DNA of 64,000 nt from Pyxidicoccus parkwaysis (GCF_017301735.1 NZ_CP071090.1:7120001-7184000), one strand, 5' to 3'; shown: positions 9,885 through 19,374, numbered from the stretch's first letter. The notes: a model not told the origin generated them from the sequence alone. Numbers and translations are program-made.

Positions 9885-11153
9885 TCAGCCCGCCAGCGCG
9901 CCGTCGAGGATGTCCAGGGCCTCTGCGAAGACGGCGTCGGGGATGGTGAGCGGGAAGAGGAAGCGGATGACGTTGGCGTGCACGCCGCAGGTGAGCAGCA
10001 GGACGCCGCGTTCCAGCGCCCGCGTGCGCACCTGCTGCGCGAAGTCCGGGTCCGGCGTGTTGCCTCCGGGCTGGCAGAACTCCACGGCCAGCATCGCGCC
10101 CAGGCCACGCACCTCGGCCATGCGTGGCTGGCGGGCCTTGAGGACCAGCAGCCGCTCACGGAGCTGGGCGCCGAACCGCTCGCCCCGCTCCACCAGCTTC
10201 TCCTCCTGCATGACGTCCAGCACCGCATGCGCGGCGGCGATGGCCATGGGACTGCCGGCATAGGTGCCGCCCAGCGCCCCCGGAGCCGGCGCGTCCATGA
10301 CGTCCGCCCGTCCCGTCACCGCGGACAGCGGGAAGCCGCCGGCCAGCGACTTCGCCAGCGTCATCAGGTCCGGCGCCACGTCGTGGTGGTTCATCGCGAA
10401 CCAACGCCCCGTGCGGCCGAAGCCCGTCTGGATTTCGTCGGCGATGAGGAGGATGCCGTGCTCGTCGCATACCTTGCGCAGCGCGCGCAAAAGCTCCGGC
10501 GGCGCCACGTAGAAGCCGCCCTCCCCCTGCACGGGCTCGAGGATGATGGCGGCCACGCGCTTCGGCTCGATGTCCGCCTTGAACAGGGCCTGGAGCGCCT
10601 TCAGCGAGTCCTCCACGCTCACCCCATGCAGTGGCATGGGGAACGGCACGTGGAAGACCTCCGCGGGGAAGGGACCGAAGCCCGCCTTGTACGGCACCAC
10701 CTTGCCGGTGAGCGCCATGCCCATCATCGTCCGGCCGTGGAAGGCGCCGGTGAAGGCGATGACGCCGCTCCGGCCCGTGGCGGCGCGGGCAATCTTCACC
10801 GCGTTCTCCACCGCCTCCGCGCCCGTGGAGAAGAACGTCGTCTTCTTCGCGTGCGGCCCGGGCACGAGCTGGTTGAGTCGCTCCGCCAGGGCCACATAGC
10901 TCTCGTACGGAACAATCTGGTAGGCGGTGTGCGTGAAGGAGTCGAGCTGCGCGCGCACGGCCTCCACCACGCGCGGGTGACGGTGGCCCGTGTTGAGCAC
11001 GGCGATGCCTCCGGCGAAGTCGATGAACCGGCGGCCCTCCACGTCCCACAACTCACTGTTCTCCGCGCGTGCCACGAAGAAGGGCGCCATGACGCTCACG
11101 CCCCTGGGAGTGGCGGCGTCCTTGCGGCGCAGCAGGTGGGTGTTTTCCTTCAT
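9885..11153 (-). CDS. gabT: 4-aminobutyrate aminotransferase
   Basis: Class III PLP aminotransferase converting GABA plus 2-oxoglutarate to succinate semialdehyde and glutamate. The 422 residues align well with E. coli GabT: GAEAVENAVKIAR, the LIADEIQTGFGRTG cofactor loop, and the Schiff-base lysine in TLAKSLAGGFP, which falls at residue 268 exactly as in E. coli. The start at 11153 is six bases after GGGGGA; an ATG two codons earlier overlaps that site. It is the last gene of the ydcSTUV-patD-gabT run, 14 bp after patD, so the product of patD (GABA) is its expected substrate. Confidence 0.93.
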   Translation of the reverse strand: MKENTHLLRRKDAATPRGVSVMAPFFVARAENSELWDVEGRRFIDFAGGIAVLNTGHRHPRVVEAVRAQLDSFTHTAYQIVPYESYVALAERLNQLVPGPHAKKTTFFSTGAEAVENAVKIARAATGRSGVIAFTGAFHGRTMMGMALTGKVVPYKAGFGPFPAEVFHVPFPMPLHGVSVEDSLKALQALFKADIEPKRVAAIILEPVQGEGGFYVAPPELLRALRKVCDEHGILLIADEIQTGFGRTGRWFAMNHHDVAPDLMTLAKSLAGGFPLSAVTGRADVMDAPAPGALGGTYAGSPMAIAAAHAVLDVMQEEKLVERGERFGAQLRERLLVLKARQPRMAEVRGLGAMLAVEFCQPGGNTPDPDFAQQVRTRALERGVLLLTCGVHANVIRFLFPLTIPDAVFAEALDILDGALAG

Positions 11154-11167
11154 GACCATTCCCCCGC

Positions 11168-12592
11168 TCAGAACTTCACCATGACGTGACGCACGGCCGT
11201 GTAGTCCTCGAGCGCGTACACGGACAAATCCTTGCCGTAGCCGGAGCGCTTCACGCCGCCGTGGGGCATCTCGCTCACCAGCATGAAGTGCGAGTTCACC
11301 CACGTGCACCCGTACTGGAGCTGCGCCGCCACGCGCATGGCTTTGGAAATGTCCTTCGTCCACACCGACGACGCGAGCCCGTAGTCCGAGTCATTGGCCC
11401 ACGCAATCGCCTGCTCCTCGTCGTCGAAGCGCGTGACGGAGACCACCGGGCCGAACACCTCGCGCCGGACGATTTCGTCCTCCTGCCTCGCGCCGGCCAC
11501 GACGGTGGGCTCGAAGAAGAAGCCCTTCGTCCCGCGCGCCTTGCCGCCCACGGTGACTTCCACGTGCTTCAACTCCGCCGCGCGCTCCACGAAGCCCGCC
11601 ACGCGCTGGCGCTGCTTCTCGGTGATGAGCGGGCCCATCTCCACGCCCGGCGATTCCTGCTCGCCCACCTTGAGGGACGCGACGGCGGCGGACAGGTCCG
11701 CCACCAGCTTGTCGTAGACGCGGCGGCCCGCATAGATGCGGCACGCCGCCGTGCAGTCCTGCCCCGCATTGTAGAAGCCGAACGTGCGGATGCCGGCCAC
11801 CACCGACTCCAGGTCCACGTCGTCGAAGACGATGACGGGCGCCTTGCCGCCCAATTCCAGATGCGTGCGCTTCACGCCCTGCGCGGCGGCCTCCAATACC
11901 TTCTGCCCGGTGGCCACGTCGCCCGTCAGCGACACCATGCGAACCTGCGGCTGGCGGATGAGCGGCGCGCCCACGGACTCACCGCGCCCGGTGATGACGT
12001 TGACGACGCCGGGCGGGAAGAGGCCGGCCATGAGCGTGGCCAGCTTCAGCGTCGTCAGCGGCGTCTGCTCGGAGGGCTTGAGCACCACCGTATTGCCCGC
12101 GGCCAGCGCGGGGCCCAGCTTCCACGCCGCCATCATCAGCGGGTAGTTCCACGGCGCAATCGAGGCCACCACGCCCAGCGCATCGCGGCGAATCATGCTC
12201 GTGTAGCCCGGGGCGTACTCACCGGCCACCGCGCCCTGCATGGTGCGAACGGCGCCCGCGAAGAAACGGAACACGTCCGCGACGGCGGGAATCTCGTCCG
12301 CCAGCGCCAGCGCCTGGGGCTTGCCGCAGTTGAGCGACTCCAGCCGGGCGAAGTCCGTGCCCTGCGCTTCAATCGCATCCGCCAGCTTCAGCAGCACCGC
12401 GCCACGGTCCTTCGGCGGTGTGCGCGACCAGGCGGGGAAGGCCTTCTCCGCGGCGCGCACCGCGGCCTGGATTTGCGCGAGGGATGCCTCGGGGACGCGG
12501 GCCAGCACCTCACCCGTCGCCGGGTTGAGGACTTCCTCCGCCGGGCCCTCGCCTTGTACCAGCTCGCCACCCATCAACAGCTTGCCGTCCAT
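11168..12592 (-). CDS. patD: gamma-aminobutyraldehyde dehydrogenase
   Basis: NAD-dependent aldehyde dehydrogenase oxidising 4-aminobutanal, from putrescine, to GABA. Length 474 equals E. coli PatD (YdcW). The catalytic Cys is in GQDCTAACR at residue 280, with the general-base Glu in LELGGKAP and APWNYPLMM for cofactor binding. The pairing of CTAACR with an upstream ydcSTUV transporter is the same synteny as in E. coli, which strengthens the substrate call. The gap to ydcV is 97 bp and to gabT 14 bp. No putrescine aminotransferase is visible in the window; that step must be encoded elsewhere. Confidence 0.93.
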   Translation of the reverse strand: MDGKLLMGGELVQGEGPAEEVLNPATGEVLARVPEASLAQIQAAVRAAEKAFPAWSRTPPKDRGAVLLKLADAIEAQGTDFARLESLNCGKPQALALADEIPAVADVFRFFAGAVRTMQGAVAGEYAPGYTSMIRRDALGVVASIAPWNYPLMMAAWKLGPALAAGNTVVLKPSEQTPLTTLKLATLMAGLFPPGVVNVITGRGESVGAPLIRQPQVRMVSLTGDVATGQKVLEAAAQGVKRTHLELGGKAPVIVFDDVDLESVVAGIRTFGFYNAGQDCTAACRIYAGRRVYDKLVADLSAAVASLKVGEQESPGVEMGPLITEKQRQRVAGFVERAAELKHVEVTVGGKARGTKGFFFEPTVVAGARQEDEIVRREVFGPVVSVTRFDDEEQAIAWANDSDYGLASSVWTKDISKAMRVAAQLQYGCTWVNSHFMLVSEMPHGGVKRSGYGKDLSVYALEDYTAVRHVMVKF

Positions 12593-12689
12593 GCGGTCCT
12601 CCCCTGTGTGTCACGCGGCCACCGTGGCCACCCTGCACTCGCGGCGGAGCTCGCCGCCCTGCACGAAGCGGCCACCATGGCCGCCAGAG

Positions 12690-13496
12690 TCATCTGCTGC
12701 TGCCCGCCACGCCCTCCGTGCCGCGCGTCAGGCGCCAGGCCACGAGGATGGGGATGGCGGTGATGAGCATCACCCACAGCGCCACCACGTTCGTCACCGG
12801 CACGTCGCGCGGCCGGCCCAGTTGGTCCAGCAACCAGATGGGCAGCGTCTTCTCCTGCCCCGCGGTGAAGGTGGTGACGATGAGCTCGTCGAAGCTGAGC
12901 GCGAAGGCGAGGATGCCGCCGGCCAACAGCGCCGTGGCCATCTGCGGCAGCGCCACGTGGCGGAACGTCTGGAAGCCATCCGCGCCCAGGTCCGCGGAGG
13001 CCTCCAGCAGGCTGTGCGGCATGCGCCGCAGCCGGGCCACCACGTTGTTGTAGACCATCACCACGCAGAACGTGGCGTGCCCCACCGCGATGGTCCAGAA
13101 GCTGGGAGACACCTCCGCCAGCCGGAACGCGGACAGCAGCGCGATGCCGGTGATGATGCCGGGCAAGGCAATGGGCAGGATGACCATCAGGTTGATGGCG
13201 TCCTTGCCGAAGAAGTGGCGGCGGTAGAGCGCTCCGGCCAGCAGCGTGCCCAGCGCCAGCGCCAGCGCCGTGGCGGCCAGCGCCACCTGCAGGGACAGTT
13301 GGATGGCGGCCAGCACGTCCTCGCGCGCGGCGGCCGCCTGGAACCAGCGCAGGGTGAGCCCCTTCAGCGGGAAGCTGAACGCGCTCTCCTCGGTGTTGAA
13401 GGCATACAGCCCCACCATGAGGATGGGGAAGTGGAGGAAGACGAGGCCTCCGTACGCCAGGACGCGGAGCCACAGCGGAGCGCGTTCAGAGTGCAT
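12690..13496 (-). CDS. ydcV: ABC transporter permease, polyamine type (YdcV-like)
   Basis: Inner-membrane permease of the PotC/YdcV class, 268 residues with about six transmembrane helices. The coupling EAA loop reads LEASADLGADGFQTFRHVALP, followed by FALSFDELIVTTF, both diagnostic for binding-protein-dependent permeases. Its start overlaps the stop of ydcU by 11 bp, indicating translational coupling. With YdcU it forms the channel through which substrate from YdcS passes, powered by YdcT. The substrate in this organism is inferred from patD and gabT downstream. Confidence 0.93.
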   Translation of the reverse strand: MHSERAPLWLRVLAYGGLVFLHFPILMVGLYAFNTEESAFSFPLKGLTLRWFQAAAAREDVLAAIQLSLQVALAATALALALGTLLAGALYRRHFFGKDAINLMVILPIALPGIITGIALLSAFRLAEVSPSFWTIAVGHATFCVVMVYNNVVARLRRMPHSLLEASADLGADGFQTFRHVALPQMATALLAGGILAFALSFDELIVTTFTAGQEKTLPIWLLDQLGRPRDVPVTNVVALWVMLITAIPILVAWRLTRGTEGVAGSSR

Positions 13497-14445
13497 CGAA
13501 GGCCCCCAGCCGGCGAGCCACCGTGAGGTACACGCCGATGATGGCGATGGGCACCACCGTGAAGGCCGCCGCCATGGGCATGTTCCCGATGGAGCCCTGC
13601 ATCGTGTACACCATGTTGCCGATGAAGAGGCCCGGTGGGCCCACCAGCTGGGGAATGATGTAGTCCCCCAGCGTGAGCGAGAACGTGAAGATGGAGCCCG
13701 CCACCACGCCCGGGAAGGCCAGCGGCAGCAGCACCGTGCGGAACGACTGCGCCGGCCGTGCCCCCAGGTCCGCCGCCGCCTGCAACAGATTGACGGGCAC
13801 GCGTTCGATGGCCGCCTGGATGGGCAGAATCATGAACGGCAGCCACACGTAGGTGAACACGAGGAAGCGGCCCAGGTTGGACGTGGACAGCGACGAGCCA
13901 CCCACGCCAGGCAACTCCAGCACCCACTCCAGCGCGGGCATCAGGTGCAGCCGCTCCACCAGCCAGTAGACGATGCCGCCCTTCGACAGGATGACCGTCC
14001 ACGAGTACGCCTTGACGATGTAGCTGGCCCACATGGGGAGCATGACGGCGATATAGAAGAAGCCCTTGCGCCAGCCGGTGGCGTAGCGGGCCATGTAATA
14101 GGCCACGGGAAAGCCGAGCAGCGCCGAGGCCACCGTCACCGCGCCCGCCATGCCCAGCGTGCGCAGGACGATGTCGTGGTTGGCCGCGTCCAGCAGCGCC
14201 ACGTAGTTCGCCCACGTGAAGTCGGACGTCACGCCCATGGTGAAGTCGTCGAAGGTGTAGAAGCTCTGCACCAGCAGCGACAGCAGCGAGCCCAGGTACA
14301 CCACGCCGAACCACAACAGCGGCGGCGTCAGGAGCAGCAGCAGGTACAGCGTGCCGTGCCGGTAGAGCACGTTGGCCACGGCCCGCGACACGCGGGAGCG
14401 CGGACGGACGGTGGCTGGCAGCGCCATGGTGGGCAAGGTGTCCAC
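13486..14445 (-). CDS. ydcU: ABC transporter permease, polyamine type (YdcU-like)
   Basis: First of two permeases, 319 residues of the PotB/YdcU class. A long cytoplasmic N-terminus (about 25 residues, basic) precedes helix 1 (LYLLLLLTPPLLWFGVVYL), and the EAA loop reads LLQAAADLGARPAQSFRTVL, followed by FSLTLGDYIIPQLVG. The start is 3 bp from the stop of the ATPase gene, and its 3' end overlaps ydcV. Together with the neighbouring genes it makes a complete importer. Confidence 0.93.
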   Translation of the reverse strand: MDTLPTMALPATVRPRSRVSRAVANVLYRHGTLYLLLLLTPPLLWFGVVYLGSLLSLLVQSFYTFDDFTMGVTSDFTWANYVALLDAANHDIVLRTLGMAGAVTVASALLGFPVAYYMARYATGWRKGFFYIAVMLPMWASYIVKAYSWTVILSKGGIVYWLVERLHLMPALEWVLELPGVGGSSLSTSNLGRFLVFTYVWLPFMILPIQAAIERVPVNLLQAAADLGARPAQSFRTVLLPLAFPGVVAGSIFTFSLTLGDYIIPQLVGPPGLFIGNMVYTMQGSIGNMPMAAAFTVVPIAIIGVYLTVARRLGAFDAL

Positions 14446-14448
14446 GCC

Positions 14449-15471
14449 CTACCCTCCCTGCTCGAGCTGCACCATTGCCTCACGGGCCCAGGCCACGCGC
14501 ACCGTGTCACCCCGGCGCGGCAGGGCCGCCTCGTCCGCCTCGCCGTTGAGCAGGCTCAGCGTGAGCATCTGCTGGCCCTCCACCTGCACTTCATAGCGAC
14601 TGGTGGCGCCGTGGTACTGCACCTCCACCAGCCGCCCCTCCACGCTCACCCGGTGGCCTTCCGCGGCGTGGGCGAAGCGCAGGTGCTCGGGGCGCACGGA
14701 GAAGGGCTGCTCGCTGCCGGTGAGCCGGCGCGCCAATTCGCCCCGCACCACGTTGGCCGTGCCCACGAAGCCCGCGACGAAGACGGTGCGCGGCTTCGCG
14801 TAGAGGTTGCGCGGCGTGTCCACCTGTTCAATGCGGCCGTGGTTGAAGACGGCCACCCGGTCCGACATGGACAGCGCCTCGCCCTGGTCGTGCGTGACGT
14901 AGACGAAGGTGATGCCCAGCCGGCGCTGGAGCGACTTCAATTCCGCCTGCATCTGCTCGCGCAGCTTGAGGTCCAGCGCGCCCAGCGGCTCGTCCAGCAG
15001 CAGCACGCGCGGCTTGTTGATGAGCGCGCGCGCCAGGGCCACGCGCTGGCGCTGGCCTCCGGAGAGCTGCCCCGGCCGCCGCGCGCCGAAGCCCGCGAGC
15101 GCCACCAACTCCAGCGCGGCCTCCGCCTCGCGGTGGCGCACCGCCTTCGCCACGCCCTTCACCTTCGGCCCGTACGCCACGTTCTCCAGCACGCTCATGT
15201 GCGGGAAGAGCGCGTAGTCCTGGAACACGGTGTTGACGTCGCGCTCATACGGCGGAAGGCCGGCGGCCTCCTGGCCGTGCAACAGGAGGCTGCCGGCCGT
15301 GGGCTGCTCGAAGCCGGCGATGAGGCGCAGGCAGGTGGTCTTCCCCGAGCCGGACGGGCCCAGCATGGAGAAGAACTCACCGTCCTGGATGGACAGGGAC
15401 ACGCCATCCACGGCGCGCACCGCGCCGTAGTGACGGCAGACATTTCGAAGCTCGACGGCGGTGCCAGCCAT
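14449..15471 (-). CDS. ydcT: ABC transporter ATP-binding protein, polyamine type (YdcT-like)
   Basis: ATPase subunit, 340 residues. Walker A GPSGSGKTTCLRLIAG, signature LSGGQRQRVALARALI, Walker B VLLLDEPLGALD, and H-loop YVTHDQGEAL are all intact. The C-terminal ~100 residues form the TOBE regulatory domain (FSVRPEHLRF), as in PotA-class ATPases. The open frame continues upstream to 15759 across ydcS, but the ATG at 15471 (MAGTAVELRNVCRHYG) starts the domain properly and lies 25 bp from the ydcS stop. Part of the ydcSTUV importer. Confidence 0.94.
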   Translation of the reverse strand: MAGTAVELRNVCRHYGAVRAVDGVSLSIQDGEFFSMLGPSGSGKTTCLRLIAGFEQPTAGSLLLHGQEAAGLPPYERDVNTVFQDYALFPHMSVLENVAYGPKVKGVAKAVRHREAEAALELVALAGFGARRPGQLSGGQRQRVALARALINKPRVLLLDEPLGALDLKLREQMQAELKSLQRRLGITFVYVTHDQGEALSMSDRVAVFNHGRIEQVDTPRNLYAKPRTVFVAGFVGTANVVRGELARRLTGSEQPFSVRPEHLRFAHAAEGHRVSVEGRLVEVQYHGATSRYEVQVEGQQMLTLSLLNGEADEAALPRRGDTVRVAWAREAMVQLEQGG

Positions 15472-15496
15472 GGCGTGTCCCCCGAGAGACGCGAGG

Positions 15497-16642
15497 CTAA
15501 CGGCCGCCCATGATGGCGATGTAGTCCTGCGTCCAGCGGCTGTACGGCACGCACGTGCCCTGCGTGGCGCACTTCGCCACCGGCGTCTTCCAGAAGTGCA
15601 CCTGCGAGAAGCGCTCGAAGCCGTTCGTCTTGCAGAAGTCCGTGCCGCCCGGCGCCTTCGTCTTGCACGCCTCGGGCACCACCGGGTTGGAGCCGAACCA
15701 CTCGGCGAGCGAGGCCTGCAGGCCCTTGTCGAGCGAGTGCTCCATCCACTTGTAGGCACACACCGGATTCTTGGCGTTGACGTGCATCATGGTGGTGTCC
15801 GCCCAGCCGGTGGAGCCCTCCTGCGGAATCACCGAGTCGATGGGCTGCTTCTCGCCCTTGAGCGCGTTGACCTGGTAGCCCCACGCGCTGGAGGCGACGA
15901 CGCCCTCGTTCTTGAAGTCGCTCATCTGCACGGTGGTGTCGTGCCAGTAGCGGTGCGCCAGCGCCTTCTGGTTGCGCAAGAGCGCCACGGCGGCGGCGTA
16001 CTGCTTGTCATTGAGCTCGTACGGGTCCTTGATGCCCAGCTCCGGCTGCTTCTTCATCAGGTACAGCGCGGCGTCCGCGACGTAGATGGGCCCGTCGTAC
16101 GCCTGTACGCGGCCCTTGTTGGACTTGCCGTCCGGCAGCTTCTGCTCCTCGAACACCACGGCCCATGACGCGGGCGCCGTCTTGAAGACGTGGGTGTTGT
16201 ACATGAGCACGTTGGGGCCCCACTGGTAGGGAACGCCGTAGTGCTTGCCCTCCACCGTGTGCCACGGCGCGTCCTTCAGCCGCGCATCCACCGTGTTCCA
16301 CGAGGGAATCAACGCGGTGTTGATTTCCTGCACCTTCTTGCCGTGCACCAGGCGGAGGCTGGCGTCGCCGGAGGCGGTGACGAGGTCATAGCCTCCCTGG
16401 TTCATCAGGGAGACCATCTCGTCCGAGGTGGCCGCCGTCTTGACGTTCACCTTGCAGCCGGTGTCCTTCTCGAACTGCGTCACCCAGTCGTAGCTCTTGT
16501 CCGTCGCGCCGCGCTCGATGTAGCCCGGCCAGGCGATGATGTTGAGCTGCCCCTCGGGCTTGCCCAGCTTCTGCGGAGGAGCAGCCAGGCTCTGCGTCGC
16601 CGAAATCAACACCACCGCACCCACTGCGAGATGCTTCAGCAT
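15497..16642 (-). CDS. ydcS: periplasmic polyamine-type substrate-binding protein (YdcS-like)
   Basis: Extracellular solute-binding protein of 381 residues, the same length as E. coli YdcS. A Sec signal (MLKHLAVGAVVLISATQSLA) is cleaved near residue 20. LNIIAWPGYIERG at the mature N-terminus and TSDEMVSLMNQGGYDLVTASGD are typical of the PotD/YdcS group. It is the first gene of the operon and carries a strong GGGAGGGAAA ribosome site, as expected for a protein needed in excess. The promoter must lie in the 247-bp divergent gap to 16890, where I see no clear -10/-35. Confidence 0.92.
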   Translation of the reverse strand: MLKHLAVGAVVLISATQSLAAPPQKLGKPEGQLNIIAWPGYIERGATDKSYDWVTQFEKDTGCKVNVKTAATSDEMVSLMNQGGYDLVTASGDASLRLVHGKKVQEINTALIPSWNTVDARLKDAPWHTVEGKHYGVPYQWGPNVLMYNTHVFKTAPASWAVVFEEQKLPDGKSNKGRVQAYDGPIYVADAALYLMKKQPELGIKDPYELNDKQYAAAVALLRNQKALAHRYWHDTTVQMSDFKNEGVVASSAWGYQVNALKGEKQPIDSVIPQEGSTGWADTTMMHVNAKNPVCAYKWMEHSLDKGLQASLAEWFGSNPVVPEACKTKAPGGTDFCKTNGFERFSQVHFWKTPVAKCATQGTCVPYSRWTQDYIAIMGGR

Positions 16643-16889
16643 GCGATTTCCCTCCCCGTTGGCGATACGGGAGGGACTCTAGAAGAGCGCACCTCGAACG
16701 GGCAAAGAGGCGCCCCGCCCAGATGTCAGCCTTCGAGCGACCTGCCATGCGGGGCCGTGCAGGGCGCTTCACCCCGCGTCCGCCGGAAGGCCCTCCGGAC
16801 GGTGCAGGAGAATTCACGGCGCGGCGGGCGGCCGGGGACGTACGATGGACGTGCGCAACGCACACGTCCCACGGAGACAGACCGACACA

Positions 16890-17699
16890 ATGGATTCCAA
16901 TGAGCTGGCGAGCCTGCCAGGCATCAACCCGAACATCCCGGACGCGTCCCGCATCTACGACTACACCCTGGGCGGTACGCACAACTTCGAGGCGGACCGC
17001 CAGGCGGCGGAGTACATGTTCTCGATGGTGCCCTCCACGCGGAAGTGGGTACGGATGCTGCGCGCCTGCCTGCAGACGGCCGCCAGGCGCATGGCCGCGG
17101 ATGGCTTCAAGCACTGGGTGGACTTCGCGTCGGGCCTTCCCACCGCGGACCACGTGCACTCGGTGATGCCGGACGCGCGCGTCATCTACACGGACATCAA
17201 CGCGCTCACCATCGACTCGGCCAGGCACCTGCTCGGGGAGAACCCGCGCGTGAAGTACATGGAGTGCGACATCCGCGGCGCGGGCGAGTTCCTCCGCCGC
17301 CCCGACGTGGAGTCCTTCCTGGAGGGCGAGCGCAGGGTCGCCCTCGGCGCCAACGCCATCACCGTCTTCCTCTCCGCCGAGGAGAACCGGAAGTTCTTCC
17401 GGGACCTCTACGACTGGGCCGCGCCGGGCTCCAAGCTCTTCACCACCTTCGAGACGAAGGAGGCGGGCCTGTCCACGCCCAAGTGGGAGCAGTTCGTGGG
17501 CATGTTCCGGAAGATGGGCGAGTCCTTCAACCTCTACTCGCTCCCCGAGTACCTCGACCTGTGCGGCCCCTGGTCTCAAGACCACATGGGCGTGGTGCCC
17601 GTGAGCGAGTTCATCGGCAAGCCGTCCGGCTACATCACCGAGGAGGACCGCGAGGGCATCGGCATCGAGTTCTACGCCGTCATCCTCGAGAAGCGCTGA
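16890..17699 (+). CDS. SAM-dependent methyltransferase, DUF574 (PF04672) family
   Basis: A 269-residue predicted S-adenosylmethionine methyltransferase. The N-terminal signature NPNIPDASRIYDYTLGG and the following HNFEADRQAAEYM are the hallmark of the DUF574 family, which is numerous in Streptomyces and other actinobacteria but sparse in proteobacteria. VDFASGLPT and VIYTDINALT form the cofactor pocket. The family's substrates are mostly unknown, so none is assigned. The start at 16890 follows ACGGAGACAG; 15 extra residues are possible from 16845. It stands alone, divergent from ydcS. Base composition is like its neighbours, so any transfer is old. Confidence 0.88.
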   Translation: MDSNELASLPGINPNIPDASRIYDYTLGGTHNFEADRQAAEYMFSMVPSTRKWVRMLRACLQTAARRMAADGFKHWVDFASGLPTADHVHSVMPDARVIYTDINALTIDSARHLLGENPRVKYMECDIRGAGEFLRRPDVESFLEGERRVALGANAITVFLSAEENRKFFRDLYDWAAPGSKLFTTFETKEAGLSTPKWEQFVGMFRKMGESFNLYSLPEYLDLCGPWSQDHMGVVPVSEFIGKPSGYITEEDREGIGIEFYAVILEKR

Positions 17700-17849
17700 G
17701 GCGCTCGGCCGGCCGCCCGCTTGGGCCCAGCTTGAAAGCCTGCCCCCGGCCGAGGGGCGGCCGTGCGGCCATCCCTCCGCACGGCGTCCCTGCCTGCGTG
17801 ACTACCCTGTCCGTCAAGCGACACGCGCATACGGCAAGGAGGCACGAGC

Positions 17850-18557
17850 ATGTTCGAGGCGAGAAGGCGTCGGGTGCTGGGAGCGGTGGTGCTGGGCGCC
17901 ACCCTGAGCGTCATGGGCAGCGGCTGCGGCTCCACCCGCGAGGCGAAGGTGGACGACGCATGGCTGGCCCGCGTCCCCGAGAATGACCTGGGTGACGTGC
18001 GCGCCGCGCAGTCCGAGCGGCGCCGGGCCCAGGATGAAGTCACACGGGCGGACGTGGCGGTGAAGGACGCGGAGAACGCGCTGCAGGTGGCCCGCCGCAA
18101 CGCGGACGCCTCCAAGCTGCGCCGCGACGCCAACAAGACGGCGCTGCAGGCGGCCGAGTCCACCGGCCAGCGCGCGGACATCGAGCGGGCGAAGGCCGAG
18201 CTGATGAACTCGGAGACGGGCGTCACCGCCGCCCAGGCCCAGGTGAACTGGCGCCAGCAGTCCATCGAAGCGCTGGACGCGCGCAAGCAGCTCCGCCAGC
18301 GCGAGCTGGAAGTCGCTGACGCGCGGCTGCATCAGGCCGAATACCAGGCGCTCAAGCAGCACGGCGACGTGCGCGCGGAGAAGCTCTCCGAGGCGGACTT
18401 CTCCTCCAAGCTCGCGGAGGCCCAGCGTGGGGTGGAGGACGCCCGCCGGCGCGTGGACTCACAGTCGCGCGAGGAGCAGCAGGCCCGCGCCCAGTGGGAG
18501 AAGCTGCGCAACCAGGCCCAGGGCTACGGCGGCAGCGGCGTCTCCGAGGAGCGGTGA
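17850..18557 (+). CDS. coiled-coil lipoprotein
   Basis: A 235-residue lipoprotein: basic n-region (MFEARRRRVLG), hydrophobic core and lipobox MGSGC, so the mature protein begins at the Cys near residue 27. The rest is Ala/Arg/Glu/Gln-rich alpha helix with heptads (AQSERRRAQDEVTRADVAVK) and a Gly/Ser tail. There is no enzymatic motif. Proteins of this shape often sit at the outer membrane as spacers or assembly factors, but this is inference. An AAGGAGGC ribosome site precedes the ATG. Probably its own transcription unit. Confidence 0.82.
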   Translation: MFEARRRRVLGAVVLGATLSVMGSGCGSTREAKVDDAWLARVPENDLGDVRAAQSERRRAQDEVTRADVAVKDAENALQVARRNADASKLRRDANKTALQAAESTGQRADIERAKAELMNSETGVTAAQAQVNWRQQSIEALDARKQLRQRELEVADARLHQAEYQALKQHGDVRAEKLSEADFSSKLAEAQRGVEDARRRVDSQSREEQQARAQWEKLRNQAQGYGGSGVSEER

Positions 18558-18728
18558 CATCCCCCAGCTGACGTTCCGGTGGCGGCCCCGGCCAGAGCGG
18601 GGCCGTCATCCCGCAGACGGCCTTCCCCGCCGGGCCCTCCCATGAGAGGGTGCCGGCGCCGCGTTGCCTCACGGCGCAGCGCGGCCGGTGCGGAATGGGC
18701 CGCACCCGGGACAGGTGGACATCCGAGC

Positions 18729-19367
18729 GTGACGCCCTACGAGCAGATTTTCGAGAACAACCGCCGCTGGGCGGAGGAGCAGACCAAGACGGACCCGGAG
18801 TTCTTCGCCCGTCTCTCCGTCGAGCAGCGTCCGGACTTCCTCTACATCGGCTGCTCCGACAGCCGCGTGCCCGCCAACCAAATCATGGGCCTGGCGCCCG
18901 GGGACGTCTTCGTCCACCGCAACGTCGCCAACCTGGTCAACAACGTCGACCTCAACGTGATGTCCGTCATCAACTACGCCGTGCGGACGCTCGAGGTGAA
19001 GCACATCATCGTCTGCGGCCACTACGGGTGCGGCGGTGTGAAGGCGGCGATGGTTCCCAAGGATTTGGGCATCCTCAACCCGTGGCTGCGCAACATCCGC
19101 GACGTGTACCGCATGCACAAGGCGGAGCTGGACGCCATCCAGGACGAGGCGCAACGCTACGACAGGCTGGTGGAGCTCAACGTCCTGGAGAACAGCATCA
19201 ACATCATCAAGACGGCCGCCGTGCAGAAGTGCTACCTCAAGAAGGGCTTCCCCATCGTGCACTCGTGGGTCTTCGACTTGCGCAACGGCCTCATCAAGGA
19301 CTTGAAGCTCGACTTCCGCGAGACGCTGCGCAACATCCAGGAAATCTACGACCTCACCGGCGAGTGA
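18729..19367 (+). CDS. beta-class carbonic anhydrase
   Basis: Interconverts CO2 and bicarbonate with a zinc cofactor. The 212 residues contain GCSDSRVP (zinc Cys plus the Asp-Arg dyad) and GHYGCGG (zinc His and Cys), the complete set for a beta-class enzyme, and the length matches E. coli Can. I chose a GTG at 18729 (VTPYEQIFENNRRW); the frame is open upstream to 18579, but that part is Arg/Pro-rich and unlike the family. It is cytoplasmic. It is convergent with the TPR gene (stop 19375), with no room for a long terminator between them. Confidence 0.95.
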   Translation: MTPYEQIFENNRRWAEEQTKTDPEFFARLSVEQRPDFLYIGCSDSRVPANQIMGLAPGDVFVHRNVANLVNNVDLNVMSVINYAVRTLEVKHIIVCGHYGCGGVKAAMVPKDLGILNPWLRNIRDVYRMHKAELDAIQDEAQRYDRLVELNVLENSINIIKTAAVQKCYLKKGFPIVHSWVFDLRNGLIKDLKLDFRETLRNIQEIYDLTGE

Positions 19368-19374
19368 GCGGGCC

